In this document: piece after piece, positions 9,456 to 22,848 of the stretch | Position numbering within the stretch: the first letter of the stretch is position 1 | Layout: each line of letters opens with the position of its first letter | Assembly: GCA_001931875.2 (NCBI GenBank) | Contig: MSJH02000787.1 | Coordinates: 62,001-126,000, forward strand | Reading direction: 5' to 3' | Origin: Byssochlamys sp. IMV 00236 | Lineage: Eukaryota; Ascomycota; Eurotiomycetes; Eurotiales; Thermoascaceae | DNA length: 64,000 nt | Translations under genes and position numbers: made by a program | The notes under the pieces: generated by a model | What the model was told of the DNA's origin: nothing | Databases searched by the model: none | Seen by the model: only the letters and a program-made list of their open reading frames with translations

Positions 9456-12400
9456 TCACAGCTTCTGTTCGTTGATGTATCCATTTGCCTTCAGCCAGTT
9501 CTCTACGTCACTCCGGTCACGCTTGAGCCAGTGGACCTTGGCGCGGATGGCATCAAGGCTCTGCTCGACAGCACGGTCGTAACCCTACAACACGGCACAT
9601 GTCAGCGAATCTCATTCTTGTCTCCCTCTATGGCTAAATGTACCGACTTACCTTCGTATCCTTTGAAGCAAAGAACTCTTCCACCTCCTTCAGCTGCTTC
9701 TCCGTGCAGAAGCTGGAGGTAGTGATCTGGACTACGCTTCCCAGCATTCCCAGAGACGGCGGCAGTCGCTTGTAGATGGCATCCCAGTTCGTCTTCAGCC
9801 ATTCCCATCGGGCCTCGATACCATTGGTATGGCCTCTCAAACCAGCAAGCGGCATGTAAATATCCTGGTTCTTGACCTCGTCACCGCTGGCAAGATCCAA
9901 TGTCCTCTTGATGAGAGCGGGGTCTTCAGCGGCACCGAGGGTACGCAGAGCAGTGTTCTTTTCGTCGGAAGTAGGGGCGTTGCGGAAACGGTCCAAGATG
10001 ACGTCGTACTCCTTCTCGCCGCCGTTCTTCAAGACAATGCTGAAGACACTGCCACGGATATTGGGGTGAATGGCGCTCCGGTCACCCTCAGCGAAACGCT
10101 TGAACATGTCCTTGGCAGCATTCACGACCACGGGATCGTCAGACATACCAGCGCTACCGAACGTCAAAGCCTTCAACTGCTGCAGGATGTGGTCATCGTC
10201 CGGGGAGAACTGCCAGCCGACCTGGTGGGCCTTCTCGCTAACAAGGGAGCGCTGGAAAGCCTTAAGAGCATCCTTGACCCTCTGGTCCTCGAACAACCAA
10301 GCAGCGCGCAGTGTGCCAATGCGGGTGAGCATTTCGTTCCACACAACATACTCTGACTCGGTGTCGAAACCCTTGAGTAGAGACAGCAGACCAGAGGTCT
10401 TTTGGTACCCAGATGCTGCCAGCGCTCCCGAATCAGCAATCATACCCGCACGGTCTTCAACCGTCAAGCGGCCATCCTTGGCAGCCTTTCCAAGCTTCTC
10501 GAGTCGTTCAGGGGTGTAAGATGTCCGGTAGATGCTGGTGTGATCAGCGTTGAGTTTGAAGAAGTCAAGATCAGGAACCTTGAACTCGCCCTCGCGCTCG
10601 CTGAGGGTTATGCTCTCATCAACGCCGTCTTTGGTGCGAAGACCAAGGAAGACGGGGTAGATCGTCTTATCTTCCTCGGGACGGACATCCCCAGTGCGAA
10701 GGAAGCGGTTCTGCTTCACGTTGATTGTGGACTTGGTAGGGTTTTCTGAGACGGTCACAACGGGGAAACCGACGTTCTTCGTCCAGATGTCCATCACTGA
10801 CTCGACGGGCTTGCCACTGGCCTTGGCCAGGGCCGCCCACAAGTCACCCGTCTGGGTGTTTCCGTAAGCATGCTTCTTAATGTAATCCCGGACACCCTGG
10901 ATGAAGACATCCTCGCCCATGTACTTGGAAATCATGCGCAGGACCGACGAGCCCTTCGAATAGGAGATAGCATCGAAGATCTGGTTGATCTCATCTGCCC
11001 GCTTCACAGGGACCTCGATCGGGTGACTGCTCCGCAGGGAGTCCAGGGACAACGCGCTCTGGAGGTTATCAATGACGTAGGTCTGCCAGACCTTCCACTC
11101 CGGGTAGAAGGCGTTGCACGAATACCAGGACATCCAGGTAGCAAAACCCTCGTTGAGCCAGAGGCCATCCCAGAAGTCCATGGTGACAAGGTTTCCGAAC
11201 CACTGGTGGGCAAGCTCATGCTGGACCGTCTCCGCAATTCGCTCCTTCATCGAGGCGCCGCTAGTCTTCTCATCAAGAAGAACATCGACGATACGGTATG
11301 TGATCAGACCCCAGTTCTCCATGGCACCAGCGCTAAAGTCCGGGATGGCGACCATATCCATCTTGGGAAGAGGGAATTCGCTATCGAAAGCTTTCTCGTA
11401 GAAGGCAAGCGTCCTGGCGGCCAGTTCCAGGGAGAACCGGCCGTGTTCGATGTCCTGGTCCGGAGTAGCATACACACGGATGGGAACCCGGAAGTTCTTG
11501 GTTTCGATGTAGTTGAGATCGCCGATAATAAAGGCCACGAGGTACGTCGACATCAACGGGGAGGTTGTGAACTTGGTTGCCTGTCTCTTGCCGCCCGTGA
11601 TTTTCGAGTCGACCTCGAAGACCTGGTCTACGTCCATGTTGCTGAGACAGGTCTTACCCTTGTCCGCGACCAGCGTGACGGTAAACTTGGCCTTCAGGGC
11701 GGGCTCGTCAAAGCAAGGGAAGGCCCTCCGGGCATCCGTGGGCTCCATCTGCGTCGTCGCGATGTACTTCTTCTGGCCGTTCTTGTCCTTGTAAGAGGAC
11801 CGATAGAACCCGGCCATGTTGTCATTGAGCTGGCCCGTGAATGTCTGTTTGATCTGGGCCTTTGATCCGGCAGGAATGGTCTCCTTGAACTTGACTGTCG
11901 TAGTCTGCGCATCCTGGTCGTAGGTCACCTCTGGGCTGGAGGTCACCACCGCTCCTCCTGCGGACACGGTGGTGGAATGGATGTCGATCTCATTTGAGTT
12001 CAGCGAAATGGAATTGGTGTCCTCTACGACGTCGAGACTATAGCAGAGAAATAAAATAAATTAGCGACATCTTTGTGTGCCGTGTGACTGCAGATTTCGA
12101 TTGTCCACTATTGTAGACGGTCATTATCCGCCGTTGGTTGCCTTGGAACAACAACACAGGCATAAGATTCCAGGAATACGGCCACAACATACTCAATGAT
12201 CACAGTTCCTTCGTAGGTGAACTTCTCAAAGTCCGGTTCCAGAGTCAAGTCATAGTGCAATGGCTTGACATTAGTCGGCAGCACCTCTCGACCCGGGACG
12301 GTAGTCGAGCCCGAGGGCGCATCGGCATGTCTGGAGCGACACATCCTGCGGTATGAGCAGTATCGCTTGGAGGCCTGATTCAGCGGTGCAAGACGGGCGG

Positions 12401-12560
12401 GAATGCGCGATGACGGAGCGGAAGTCGTTCGAAGAGAGGAGAGAGATCTGGAAGGAGAGGACGCGAGTGATGTCCAGCGGTGTCGGGGAATAATGGAGGC
12501 AGGCCGTGGGAGCTTTGCTGCGTTCCAGACCAGCGATGGGCTCCGAGAGAATCGACGCAT
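9456..12560 (-). CDS. M1-family zinc aminopeptidase (Aap1/Ape2, ApsA-like), possible dual-start form
   Basis: There are three exons, complement of 9456-9584, 9652-12037 and 12193-12560, giving 960 residues. This is a gluzincin aminopeptidase that removes N-terminal residues from peptides. It shows the substrate-anchoring GAMENWG motif, the zinc site HELAH (H396, H400) with the downstream glutamate in WLNEGFA, and the ERAP1-like C-terminal domain ending in VENWLKANGYINEQKL. Joins restore the frame (IIDLDVVEDTNS and DTKGYDRAVEQ). The first 72 residues are rich in Arg and Ser, have no acidic residue and look like a mitochondrial presequence. A second ATG at 12344 (M73) would give an 888-residue cytosolic protein, the usual length of fungal Aap1/ApsA enzymes. 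I give the long form as the span; which start is used is uncertain. Confidence 0.93.
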
Positions 12561-13294
12561 GGACGAGGGAGAAGAGGAGAAGAGGGGGAGCAGACAGAAG
12601 AGGGGCTGGGAAGGGCGGAGGAGAGGAGGGGCAGAAGAACAACAACAACACGATTAACTTGAACTTAATAATAATAGTACCTTCGTTAAGGTAAATTTAA
12701 TTTCCTTGTCTTTGTCGTCCAGGCTTCATTTCCTGCGGGCGGTCAGCGCTTGCGGCGGTGAGGCGGGCAGAACAATTGGCGGTGAGGATACTTAGTCATG
12801 CATCAGGTGATCTGCTGTCAGAATTGATGGCCTCAGGCCTTCAATGATTATATAATGAACTCACTAACCAACCTTAGTTAACTCACTAGATTGAAATGGA
12901 AAATCTCCCACTCCATCAACTCTTTCCCTCTTACAAAAACACCGCAAGGAACAAACCCCAGCAACCAGTCAAGCTTAACACCGGCTGCTGGAGAGAAGAC
13001 GGTCCCTACATTCCACCAGGTTCGTTCGGATCGCGATCTCTTTACTTCCTTGCTAGAGGGTTAATCCAGCAAGTTTGAGGGGCCCAGTATTGTTTCCTTT
13101 TTTTTTAAGGAGGGAGCAAAGTGAGTGGGTTTCCATAGAACGTTGGGACATCAACAATATAACAATATATTATTATAGTAATATATTCGCAGCGTTCAAA
13201 ACCAGAACGTCAAACGAAAAGATAGGATATTCATTATTAAATAAATAAATAAATAGAGAGAAACCATTATTTTGTGACGTTTACTCATGCTTCT
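12561..13294. other. Intergenic: aminopeptidase promoter and permease 3' flank
   Basis: This is a 734-bp gap between tandem minus-strand genes. The AT-rich segment near 13150-13250 is probably the permease 3' UTR. No gene or RNA was recognised. Confidence 0.5.
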
Positions 13295-15297
13295 TCATGA
13301 CCTCGAACTCTCTTCCCCTGGTCCTTCATGCTGTAGTGCTTCCTGCCGCACCTTGTCTCGTGGCAGCTTCACGAATATACTTCTCGACCAGCCATCCGGG
13401 TCGACAACCGTCTCTTTCACCAATGTGTACTTGCCCAGGTAGGGCAGGAGAACGGCCCAGACGAGCCAGTACAGTGCACCGCAGCCGAAGATGCCCAGTG
13501 CGACAACACAGTGCAGGAAGTAAGGCAGGTGTTCGTAGACGTTCTGGCCGGGCGACGGGGGAACGTATGGGGCGATGGTCAGGTAGAGATTCGACAGAAA
13601 GAAGAAGACGGTGACGGGGAGAGTGGCGTGGATAGAGGGAGCCCAGTCCGGGAACTTGCCCTTCGATTTGGTGAGATAAATGTACATGAGACCTCCGGAG
13701 ACAAACACGTTGACAATCGCGAGAGGGTAGGAGATCAAGCTGGAAATTTGTGGTCAGAAACTGAGACGGATTTGCAGATCATAAATAGAAAGAAAAGAAC
13801 ATACTTGAGAAGGAAGTTATAGGCATCTCCCGGCGGGGGAGCAAGCATGATGATCACGGAGACAATGTAATGCTCCAAGAGACCAGCAGCGGGGGCGTTG
13901 AAAGGCCGATTGCTGGCCCATAGTTTGGAGAGGGGCAACACGCCCTCGCGTGCGAGTGCCTGCACGACTGTTCCCATTGTCAATATCGATGATCCGGATC
14001 GTCAAAAAAAAAAGGAAACTACTTAGACACCGTTCAACTTACTTCGACCCTGCGAGAACAAAACAGAAAGCACGTTTCCAAACGCAGACAACGCCACGAA
14101 CACGGACATGACTCGCTCCGCTCGCTCGCCGAACATGTTGCGGAAAAAGGAGGCTGCCAGGATGCGGCCTGATGACAGAATCTCCTCCTTCGGGACGGCC
14201 GCAAAGTACGCGACGTTGACCAGGATGTACAGAATTCCAACAAATGTAACTGCGAACGGAGCTGCAATCTTCAATGTGCGAGCAGGATTCTTGGTCTCGC
14301 TCAGAGCCTGCTTTCAGTCAGATATCATTCAACCTGAGAGGGATAAGAAGAAAAACTCCTCCAGAAGGCCACTCACGTAGTTTGCATTGGAATAACCGAT
14401 AAACGACCAGATCACGTTATATAGAGCGGTCACGATACCATAACCACTGCCCTCGGTCCCCGCAAATGCGTTCGAGAAGTTGTCTGGCTTGGGGACTTTC
14501 AGGTGTCCAGCTAGTGCCACCCATCCAGTCACGACAATGATCAGAATGATGATCAGCTTGATCGCTCCCAGAACGTTCTGAAGGCGGAGACCCCATTTCA
14601 ATGCCGTGGAATGGATCAGGAGGGCGGCCGAAATACAGGCCAAGCCGATACCTCGCTGGTTCCACCGAGTGACTTCGACCTGCGCAGCGTTGAGGATGTA
14701 TTCTCCGAAGATGACACTGTTCGATGCCGCCCAGCCAAGCAGAACGGCGTATGCGGCGAACATGGCCGTCGCGAGAAACTTGGGTTTGGTATAGACATAT
14801 TCCAGGTAGTTCTTCTCGCCTCCGTTTCTATAACACAAACCAGATTAGTTCAGACCACTGCATCCACATCTTGATATACATACTTGGGAATCGCGGTTCC
14901 CCATTCGAGGTAGACGGCCGTTCCAGCCAGACTAATAACCATGCCGGCAACCCAGATGAAGAGGGCCAGTCCGACACTGCCTGTCAACGACAGAATGGCA
15001 CTCGGTGTTGCAAAGATACCCGTTCCAATGATTCGGTTGAAGATCAAGAACGACGCTGTAACGACACCAATCTGCCGTCTGCTATCCGGCGACTGGTCGA
15101 AGACATGACCGTCATCTATAACATATGAGCCACTCCATGTCGGGACGTAGGCAAATGCATGCCACAAACTGATTCTGCGGGTGTTGATACTTACAGATCT
15201 GTGAGATTCCATCTGCCCTCTTTGGCGTCTCATCGAGTGGTTTCACATCAGCGGCGGCGTTCTTGACAAACCCGCTCTGTGGTTCTTGATCGGCCAT
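13295..15297 (-). CDS. mup1: Mup1-type methionine/amino-acid permease (APC superfamily, LAT branch)
   Basis: There are six exons, complement of 13295-13739, 13805-13967, 14043-14307, 14377-14827, 14884-15115 and 15195-15297, giving 552 residues. This is a plasma-membrane amino-acid:proton symporter; Mup1 in yeast (574 residues) is the high-affinity methionine permease. TM1 has the signature FNRIIGTGIFATPSAI. Family blocks include AVYLEWGTAIPK, KNGGEKNYLEY, IWSFIGYSNANYALSETKNPARTLK and SQGRIVQALAREGVLP. About twelve hydrophobic segments are present. All five introns (57-79 nt) restore these motifs when removed. The N-terminus is short and cytosolic, with lysines that could be ubiquitin acceptors (inferred). 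A CACGTG box at 15412-15417 lies 115 bp upstream. Exact substrate is inferred from the family. Confidence 0.88.
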
Positions 15298-17213
15298 GGC
15301 GATGTAGTATGGTTCAATAGCAGCTGGGTTGCGCCAACACACACTATAGCAGCAAACGATATCAAATGCACTTGGGCGCCCAATGTTTCTTATAGAATGA
15401 TATTTTTCCCACACGTGCTGGACCAAGCGCAAGCTTGAGTTACACTCAAACACCCCAAGAGCGACTGTTCCCGACCAAAACCGGGCTTAACCGCGCGGTG
15501 ACAGCCGACAGCGATGATGTGCTTGTACTAAGTGTGGTGCAATGAGACCGAACCATCCAGCCCCAGTCGACGTTACTTTTTTGCAGCGGGACAAGACCTC
15601 AAGTAAGTAGTCCTGGAGGCCTGGAGAGAGAGGGAAACTGGGGAAGCTACCAAGAGCAGCAATATTGATCTTTCCACGGGGATCAGCACAGGCTCGACCC
15701 TATTTGCAAACGGTCCACACAAGCTCACGGTAGCCCAGAAGGGAAAGTCATCTCATGGCGGCGAGAAATAATGTTTAATATTCAACAAGACAAGATGGTC
15801 GCGCTCGAATGTGCAAGAATTTGTTGCTCGCGCCACACGCGAGCAGGGCATTGATCTTTTTTTTTTTTTAATCGAGAAGCCCAGCCCATGCAACCGTCGA
15901 GTGATGGCGCAATCGGTCAAATTTTCTAGAAATCCCCAAAGAGCGGCCGTTTAGATCTGATATCTCCACTAACTTTAACCTCAAGTGTGCTAGACGCCCT
16001 GAGATGGCCACTGCGCTGCTGTCCATGGGCGCGGGGAGGGGCGAATCACAGGCGCAACAGGATATAGATCCATGGGTGTCCGCCACAGAAAACGCTCGAC
16101 AGAAAAAAGCCCTTCGCCTGGACGAATTGCACACGCAATGCCTCGTGAGCAGATTAGCGGAAGGTACCATAAACGAAAAATAACTAGCACATGCCAACCT
16201 CATTATTCTCGTCCTTAGCCAACTGCGCTCAGACACCGGCACAGGCGCGATGACACACAGAAATCGGGAGGCGCATCACGCAATAATCGGCACGGACCGT
16301 GTGGCGTCCTGTGGTAAACCCAGTTTTCTGCTCGGCATCCCGACGCTCTCTCGGCCCTATCTACTGGTTGAAGAGATGAACGGAAGACAAAGACACAAGT
16401 GTAGACAATAATAATCAGTCCACGTTGACTGTTTACATACAGAGACCGCCCGGACAGCCTTTGGTTCCATGAGATCAGAAAGCACCATGACAACCCCGAA
16501 ACCGAGAGCAAGGAAGCCTCTCTGGACCGATGCCAACGCCCGAACAGCCTGGACAGCGCCCGTTCCCAAAAGTATTTACACCAAATATTCCATATATCAG
16601 ACAGACGGCCTTACACAAACGACGCGAGGTCATGCCATGCCGTTATCATAACTACTGCCGTGCAGCGTCATCCATAATGCGGGCCATCAACGAAAAAGAA
16701 AGTGAAAGCAACAACAGCATAGGAGAGTCGAGTTAGCCAGTCTGGAGACCCATTGCCCAACGCGAAACGCCACAAACAAGAAACTCCATCTTCTTCCCAT
16801 TGGATATATGATAAACCGGTCCAAAGACGTCGGTGGAAAAAACAAACCGGGAACGTGCGCACGAAAACCGCCCAGAGAAACATTATTGCAGAGTCGGGGA
16901 TCCGACTCCAATGAAGAGGGAGAGGAAGAAAAAGGTCAACGTAGTATAGTAGAAATGTTAAAAAGTAGGTCATTAAGACGCGGTTGGGAGAGAATTGTAA
17001 AGTCAACAAAGCGACATCGGGAGACGAGAAGATGAGTGGCCATTGAAAAGGACAGCCTTTCAAGGCACGGATGAAAACATGCCGCGTGAAACCTCAAGAC
17101 ACGCTGGCATGGTATCGCGCAGGTGACAAGTTCCAAGGTCCATATAAAGACGCGGATGTGGATTTTGGAAAGTAGAGCTGAGTTCCATAGGGAAATGGTC
17201 ATCTTGTATGAAC
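15298..17213. other. Intergenic: permease promoter and ATG1 3' flank
   Basis: This is a 1.9-kb gap. The permease promoter is at the left end and the ATG1 3' UTR at the right. Several 60-130 codon open frames on both strands have no recognisable domain and no coherent splice partners. Apart from the E-box at 15412 nothing specific is seen. Confidence 0.5.
15412..15417. promoter_or_regulatory. CACGTG (E-box / Cbf1-type site) upstream of the permease
   Basis: A perfect palindrome lies about 115 bp before the ATG of the Mup1-like permease. In yeasts Cbf1 binds this motif at sulfur-metabolism genes, which would fit a methionine permease. A hexamer can occur by chance, so this is suggestive only. 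Confidence 0.3.
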
Positions 17214-20200
17214 TCATTTCGGCGGAGTAACTGCCATGGCGGGTGATACAGGACGCAGATTTGACGTGGGAACCTTTGCTGCAGCACCAGCTGGAGATGC
17301 AGATGCCCGCTTGGCCATCAGAGCCATCTTTTTGCGGAGAGAGGCAAGGCGGCTGCGGATGCTGGAGACGACTATACAACTTTTAGCTTGACATATCGAT
17401 CAACAGAAATAGAGACACTTACGTTTCATCACAACTTTTCGATCCTCCACCTGCACACCATCGAGCATGAGTCGGTCACCGTCGGATGGGCTGGCTTTCT
17501 CCGCATCACTGCCTTTCCTTGATCGGGGCAGTTCGTCATCCTCGAGCACAGCCTCAAGCATTCTGATGGCGGTAACGTAGGCAATCTCACATCCAGGCAA
17601 GTCTTCACCAGTGAGTTCGTTGATCGCAGCAGCCCTGCTCATCTCCAGCGCCCGGTCGTACATGAGCTTCTCAGCTGTTATTCCAGAGCCCACGACGACA
17701 TTATCAACCGAGGTGCCCAAAGCAGAACCAATCGAGTGGTTGCTCGGATGGCTAGGGTGATCAGGGGGCAGTCGTCTTTGGCCATCAATCAACTTCAACC
17801 GGACAAATTCCGCCTTCTCCAACACCTCGTTGAACCGATTACGGACCCATTGAACCACGTTGTTGATGCGCGTACCGACTACAGCACTCGTCGCAGACAT
17901 TCCCTCCGATCTAGGGGGCGATTCTCCAAAAACCTCCCCGCGGTTCTTGCGAGCCCACCAGCCACCGGCGATATCCATTGACTTGGCTAGCAGGGCCAGC
18001 GCCTTGACATAAAGCACCAACGCTTCTTCTGACAGAGTCACAATTGCATCGACAGTGAGGCCACCGTCGGCCGAATCCGAAAGGTCACCATCGCCGCCTT
18101 GGAAATTGTGCTTGATTGTTGTATCAGTGTGGACGGAGGGCGCTAGCGGAATGAGTTGCTTATACTTGACTTCCGCGAACCCGTAGACTACATCACTTCG
18201 AGTCGCACACTCCTCGATCACCTGCACGGTTCTTGTGTCTTCATCGACAGCCGCATTGGCCTTGGGACTATCTCCAACGGCCATGAGACTGCCTTGGACT
18301 GCTGGGTAGGCAGGGAACGGGTTATACGCCAGCGGAGGGGAGCGACCGCCCTTGCCAATGGTCAAGGGGGGAGAAAATCCCACGCCAAACAACCGTCCGC
18401 TTGCCATATTGAGCGCTTTGGAGATAGCGGATGTCGCTGACGTCGGGCTCTGACCATACCTCCGCTCATAGGAACTCTGGCGATGATGCGTGGAATCAGC
18501 CCGGGCTCGCCCGGTAGCCACCTGCATGGCTCTCGCCTGCGCTGCTTGTGAGCTCGGACTCGAAGGGCCTTGGACTGTGGCTCGTCGGGTTAAAGCGGTT
18601 CCTTGGCGGGAAGTCTGGTTGATACGAGGGCTGTTGGCGAGCTCATCTGCAAATGCATTCACTTCCACCGCACGCTTCTCAACCACGACATAGTCTCTCT
18701 CAAAGGCGACCTCTTGAGCAGCTCGTTCCCTCTCATCCAGCACTCTGTCTTCCCGTGTCTGGACATCCTCCATGGCCGGTGGATAAGTGGCTCGACTGGG
18801 GCGTTCTAGGCCGGCTGCCACGCCACTGCGATCCATGAGCTCCTGACGTCCAGGAGCCGTCGCGTGGGTGATAGCGGCGGGCCGTTGAGCAGTGACGGCC
18901 GCTCGCTGGAGATCCTTACCTGACGACAGGGGCCGGTCTCCGCTGGCTACCCGTCTCATGGGGCTGGGCCTAGGCGGTGTATCTGACTTCATCCGGGGCG
19001 TCATCGGTCGCTGGAGATTGCTAGGAATAGGTGATTCGCGGCCTCGCGCAGACGAGCGCTCCCGAGCCTCTGCGGCGGATATTGTGTCCAATTGCGCTGC
19101 GAGCTCTCCGCGAGAGCTGACTCGACGCTGCTGATCGACGGTGCCAACATCGGCGGACGGACGGCGACTGACAGGAGGTCGATCGTCACCGACCAGCCCA
19201 GGGATCTCACTTTGAATGACCACGTTATCGAAGAAATCCTTGAACGTCATTCTCTCCACCGGGTTGCGCTTCAAAAGAGCACGGATCAGCTGCTTGATCT
19301 CGACTGACGCTTCGTTGTCTTCTGGGAATCGGATTCGATCCTCGCCTCGCTCGATCTTTCTCAGCAATTCGACGTGGTTGCTGGCCCTGAACGGGGGCTT
19401 GCCCACCACCATCTCGTAGAGCACCGTTCCGACTGACCAAAGGTCTGCCTTCGCATCGTATTTCTCGTATCGAAGGATCTCAGGGGCCATGTAGAGTGGA
19501 GAGCCGCACAGCGTCTCCGCCAGAGAGGTGGACGGAAGAGATCGAGCGAAGCCAAAATCAGCGATCTTCAGCATGGGTAAGGACTCTAGCCCAGTGGCGG
19601 GTGTGAAAGAGTTCTCACTTCCCTTGTAAGGGACGACCTGGGGCACACCGTGCTTGTATGACGTGGGAGAGGGACACAATAGGAGGTTTTGGGGTTTGAT
19701 GTCGCGATGGATCAGATTGCGGTCTCGCAAGAACTTGAGTGCACTCGCGAGCTGCTTGAGGAAATGCCGGACCACGACCTCATTGAGCGCACCGACGCGT
19801 GGGTTCGGGTACTTGGCGATCATATCCCGCGTAAACCGGTGGTCTCCCAGCGTATCCCGCCGCTTGATGAAGAGTGACAGATCCCCCAGGGCACAATACT
19901 CCATGACCAGGTGGATATGAGATGAGGATTCATGGCAGTCGATAAGAGCGACAATATGGGGATGGTGAAGGCCCTTGAGGATGTCGATCTCCGACGAGAG
20001 GTTATCTTTGAGTTTCTTGTTGAGCTTTCCCAGGTTGACCGACTTGATGGCTACGTAGGACCGATGTTTCTACAGTTCAGAAGAAGCAGTCAGCGCAAGG
20101 AGCTCTCATCCTCAGTAACATCTCAGCAGAGGATGGATGAGTGTATGCCATTAGAGATAGAGAATCTATGTCGGGAGGTGACTCACCGAATGTACGCCCT

Positions 20201-20315
20201 GATAGACGGTAGCAAAGCTTCCTCTCCCAATCTCATCCAGCCTTGTGTATCGACCTATAGGCAGCTCTGATCGGGAGCCCTCACGGGCCCTCCTCGAGGG
20301 TTGCTGCGCGGCCAT
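17214..20315 (-). CDS. ATG1: Serine/threonine protein kinase Atg1 (autophagy initiation)
   Basis: There are three exons, complement of 17214-17371, 17423-20069 and 20187-20315, giving 977 residues, within the usual length for Aspergillus Atg1. It is the ULK1 orthologue that starts autophagosome formation with Atg13 and Atg17. Kinase motifs are the glycine loop [16 protein letters not shown] lysine in exon 2, [15 protein letters not shown] and MAPEIL. A long disordered Ser/Pro/Arg-rich linker follows, then the C-terminal helical tMIT-like region ([19 protein letters not shown]), which binds Atg13 in the family. The last exon ends in a basic helix ([14 protein letters not shown]). The ATG at 20315 is the first in frame before the kinase domain; the open frame upstream of it lacks another ATG. 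Confidence 0.94.
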
Positions 20316-21796
20316 CCTCGCTGTTTGGGGGGGGATGGGTGACTGACTGGCAGTCCTCTCGAGATACGCCACCGAGTAGTCCGACGCCGGAAGCTGAGCT
20401 ATCTCTCCGTCACAACTACCTCGACAACGGCGGGGACGAGGACGGAGTGCAGTGGAGGCCCATCAGGACACCGCACGAACAGCACTCTGGCGTAGATGCT
20501 GTAGGATCAGCGCTGTCGACGGTCGAGATGGGAATCACGATGCGGCCGACGGAGCTGGGGATTGCCGGGGACCCGGTTGCAAGCTCGAACGGACTGGGGA
20601 CCGTGATGACTCGAAAACAAGTCGACCCGGGTAGTTGTTCAGACAAGGAAAAAGGAAGGATGGTGAAGCTTGCGATGGAAGGATGGATGGAAAATGCGGT
20701 CGAGACCTTGACTGGCAGGGGATTGGCCGATGAGATGGGAATGAATCAATCGACCGATAGATCGGCGCTCGTGGTTATCGGGGAGCTTTGGGGTGGCAGA
20801 TCGACCAGGTCAAGGAAACGACAGGACGGGCTTGGGTTGCAAGCAACAGAGTAGAGGATGATTGCGTGATGAGAAGGTTGAGCGGAGGGAGAGGGAAGTC
20901 AAGCCAGCAGCAGACCCAAGGATCGAGAGAAGGAGGATCAAGCAGGAGGAGAGAGGCTGTCTCAGAAGTCGTGGATAAGGCGGTCAGCAGGGCGGCAGTG
21001 GTGATAAGTGATCTCAGATAGTTAGTTAACTGGGAGAGGAGATCGAGATAACTAAGTAGCGATCGAGCTCTATAACTATTATTATCTTCTTGTATTGTTA
21101 TTAGATACCAGCGATGATGCCAAACTTCTCATGCTCAACTCGTACTGTCTGACCAGTTGACCATCTGGAGAAAGAAAACGGCCGATTCGATCCGTCAGAT
21201 GGTCGAGGATGTCTCTAGCTAGGTTACTTAACTAGCTGGATGAGTAACGATCGCGGAGAGGGACACGATCATCCGCAACGAGCCAACAGGAGCCACCACT
21301 GCCAACGCCGGACGTGACCGGTTGCTGAAACGACCGCCTCCACGTCAATAACGGATGCGAAGATGACTGCCTGGTCGATGATCTGGGCTTGTCCTGTGTG
21401 CTGTTTTGCCATTCCGATTCCAGACCGTCATTTCTGGTACTTAGATGTGCTGGCTGACTGTCTAAGTACTCTAGATATAACTATTCTTTAGTTGAATACT
21501 CTCCAGTCTACTAGTAATAATAATAATAATAACGTCCACAATACTACAGTCCTCCAGACAATAGTACAAATGCATTAAACTTCCACGAATCAAGGTGCTT
21601 TCAACCTAAAAAACCGCTTCCTCGTCATCGCAGGCGACAGTCATCGCGACTCCAAATCACGATGGTCAACTTCACCATGACGCCATCCCTCTTCGGTCTT
21701 ATCGCGCTCACTGGGAAGTTATTATTATGAACTAACTATTTAATTAATTAATCAATTACTCACTAACTGATTACTGACTGACTTGTCCAGCCTCTC

Positions 21797-21829
21797 AACA
21801 ATAATAATAATAAGAATAATAATAATAAT
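21797..21829. repeat. Interrupted (TAA)n microsatellite
   Basis: Two runs of AAT/TAA repeats are separated by one AAG unit. A similar run lies at about 21514-21532. Confidence 0.8.
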
Positions 21830-22816
21830 TCCCCTGAGAAGCGAGCTGATATGATATGTCCGGTGACTGGACCCTGCGAGGGATGATCAATCAATCCCGT
21901 GATCTCCCGCTTTCATTCCCAACTGCGCCTCTCTTAGAGTCTCTCCCTAAGTACTCTCTAGACTGCCTAGACTATCTACAGTAGATAACTACCTAAAATA
22001 ATAATAGACTATCTCGCTCTCTTTTCCCTGTCACAACATTCTTTCTTTCCTCTCTACTTGACTGACTTCAATCCTCCCTTTTCTTTCCAGGCAGACAACA
22101 CCCTCTGGGGCCCAGGACGCGTCAGAAACACCTCTCCTATCATTCCCTCTCCACTCCGCATGGCCGCTGCAGCCAGACACTCAACGTGGCGCGTTGTCTG
22201 TCCCAGGCAGAACCACCTGGGGCCGCAGCACCATTGGATTGACTAGTCTAACCCGCGTAAGTAGAGCAGACGCTGAAGATTATTATTGATCCAAGGGTAA
22301 CTCAGCCGCCCCAGTCAGCCGGGCCCATCAAAGGAAGGAAGGAAGAGGAAGATAGCAGTGCACTGACTGGATTCTATCTACTCTTAGATTCGATAACTAG
22401 ATAGTTCTAGTTCCAGCACAGTCTTCCTAAGATGACTCGCAGTTGCGACCTGGATAGACTAGAAGATCACCACCAGGCTATCTAGCGGCCTAACCGCGGC
22501 TGCGGAACAGACAGGTCGATAGGTAGATATCATCTTTAGCGTGGTCCAGACAAGAAAAGTAACTGCCCAACAGATACCAAAAATGATGGCAAAATCTCAG
22601 AATCATCCAGTCAATAAACTTCCCGCAAATACGTAGATATAACCACTGGACAAGAATAATACAAAGACAAGCCATCACCCTCATCCGTAGAGTATCTATC
22701 TACCCATAATCCTATCTACGTAGTTATCTATCGATATCTTCTTCAGCCATTATTCCCCACAGATCGTCAGCGAACCGGGATCCACTCGCTCGCCAGCAAA
22801 GAAGAATTGATTCTCT

Positions 22817-22822
<6 letters not shown>

Positions 22823-22848
<26 letters not shown>
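22823..22848. repeat. (CT)n dinucleotide repeat
   Basis: This is an uninterrupted run of about 13 CT units in the non-coding gap upstream of ATG1. Confidence 0.9.

Noticed and set aside
10870..11865. 331-codon open frame on the plus strand
   Set aside because: It is wholly antisense to the M1 aminopeptidase exon and arises from codon bias on the opposite strand; it has no domain of its own.
16668..17063. 131-codon hydrophobic minus-strand frame downstream of ATG1
   Set aside because: It probably lies in the ATG1 3' UTR. It has no conserved motif, and hydrophobicity reflects T-rich sequence.
20339..20854. 171-codon plus-strand open frame next to ATG1
   Set aside because: It lacks an ATG start (begins at GTG), lies in the ATG1 5' flank and has no recognisable domain.
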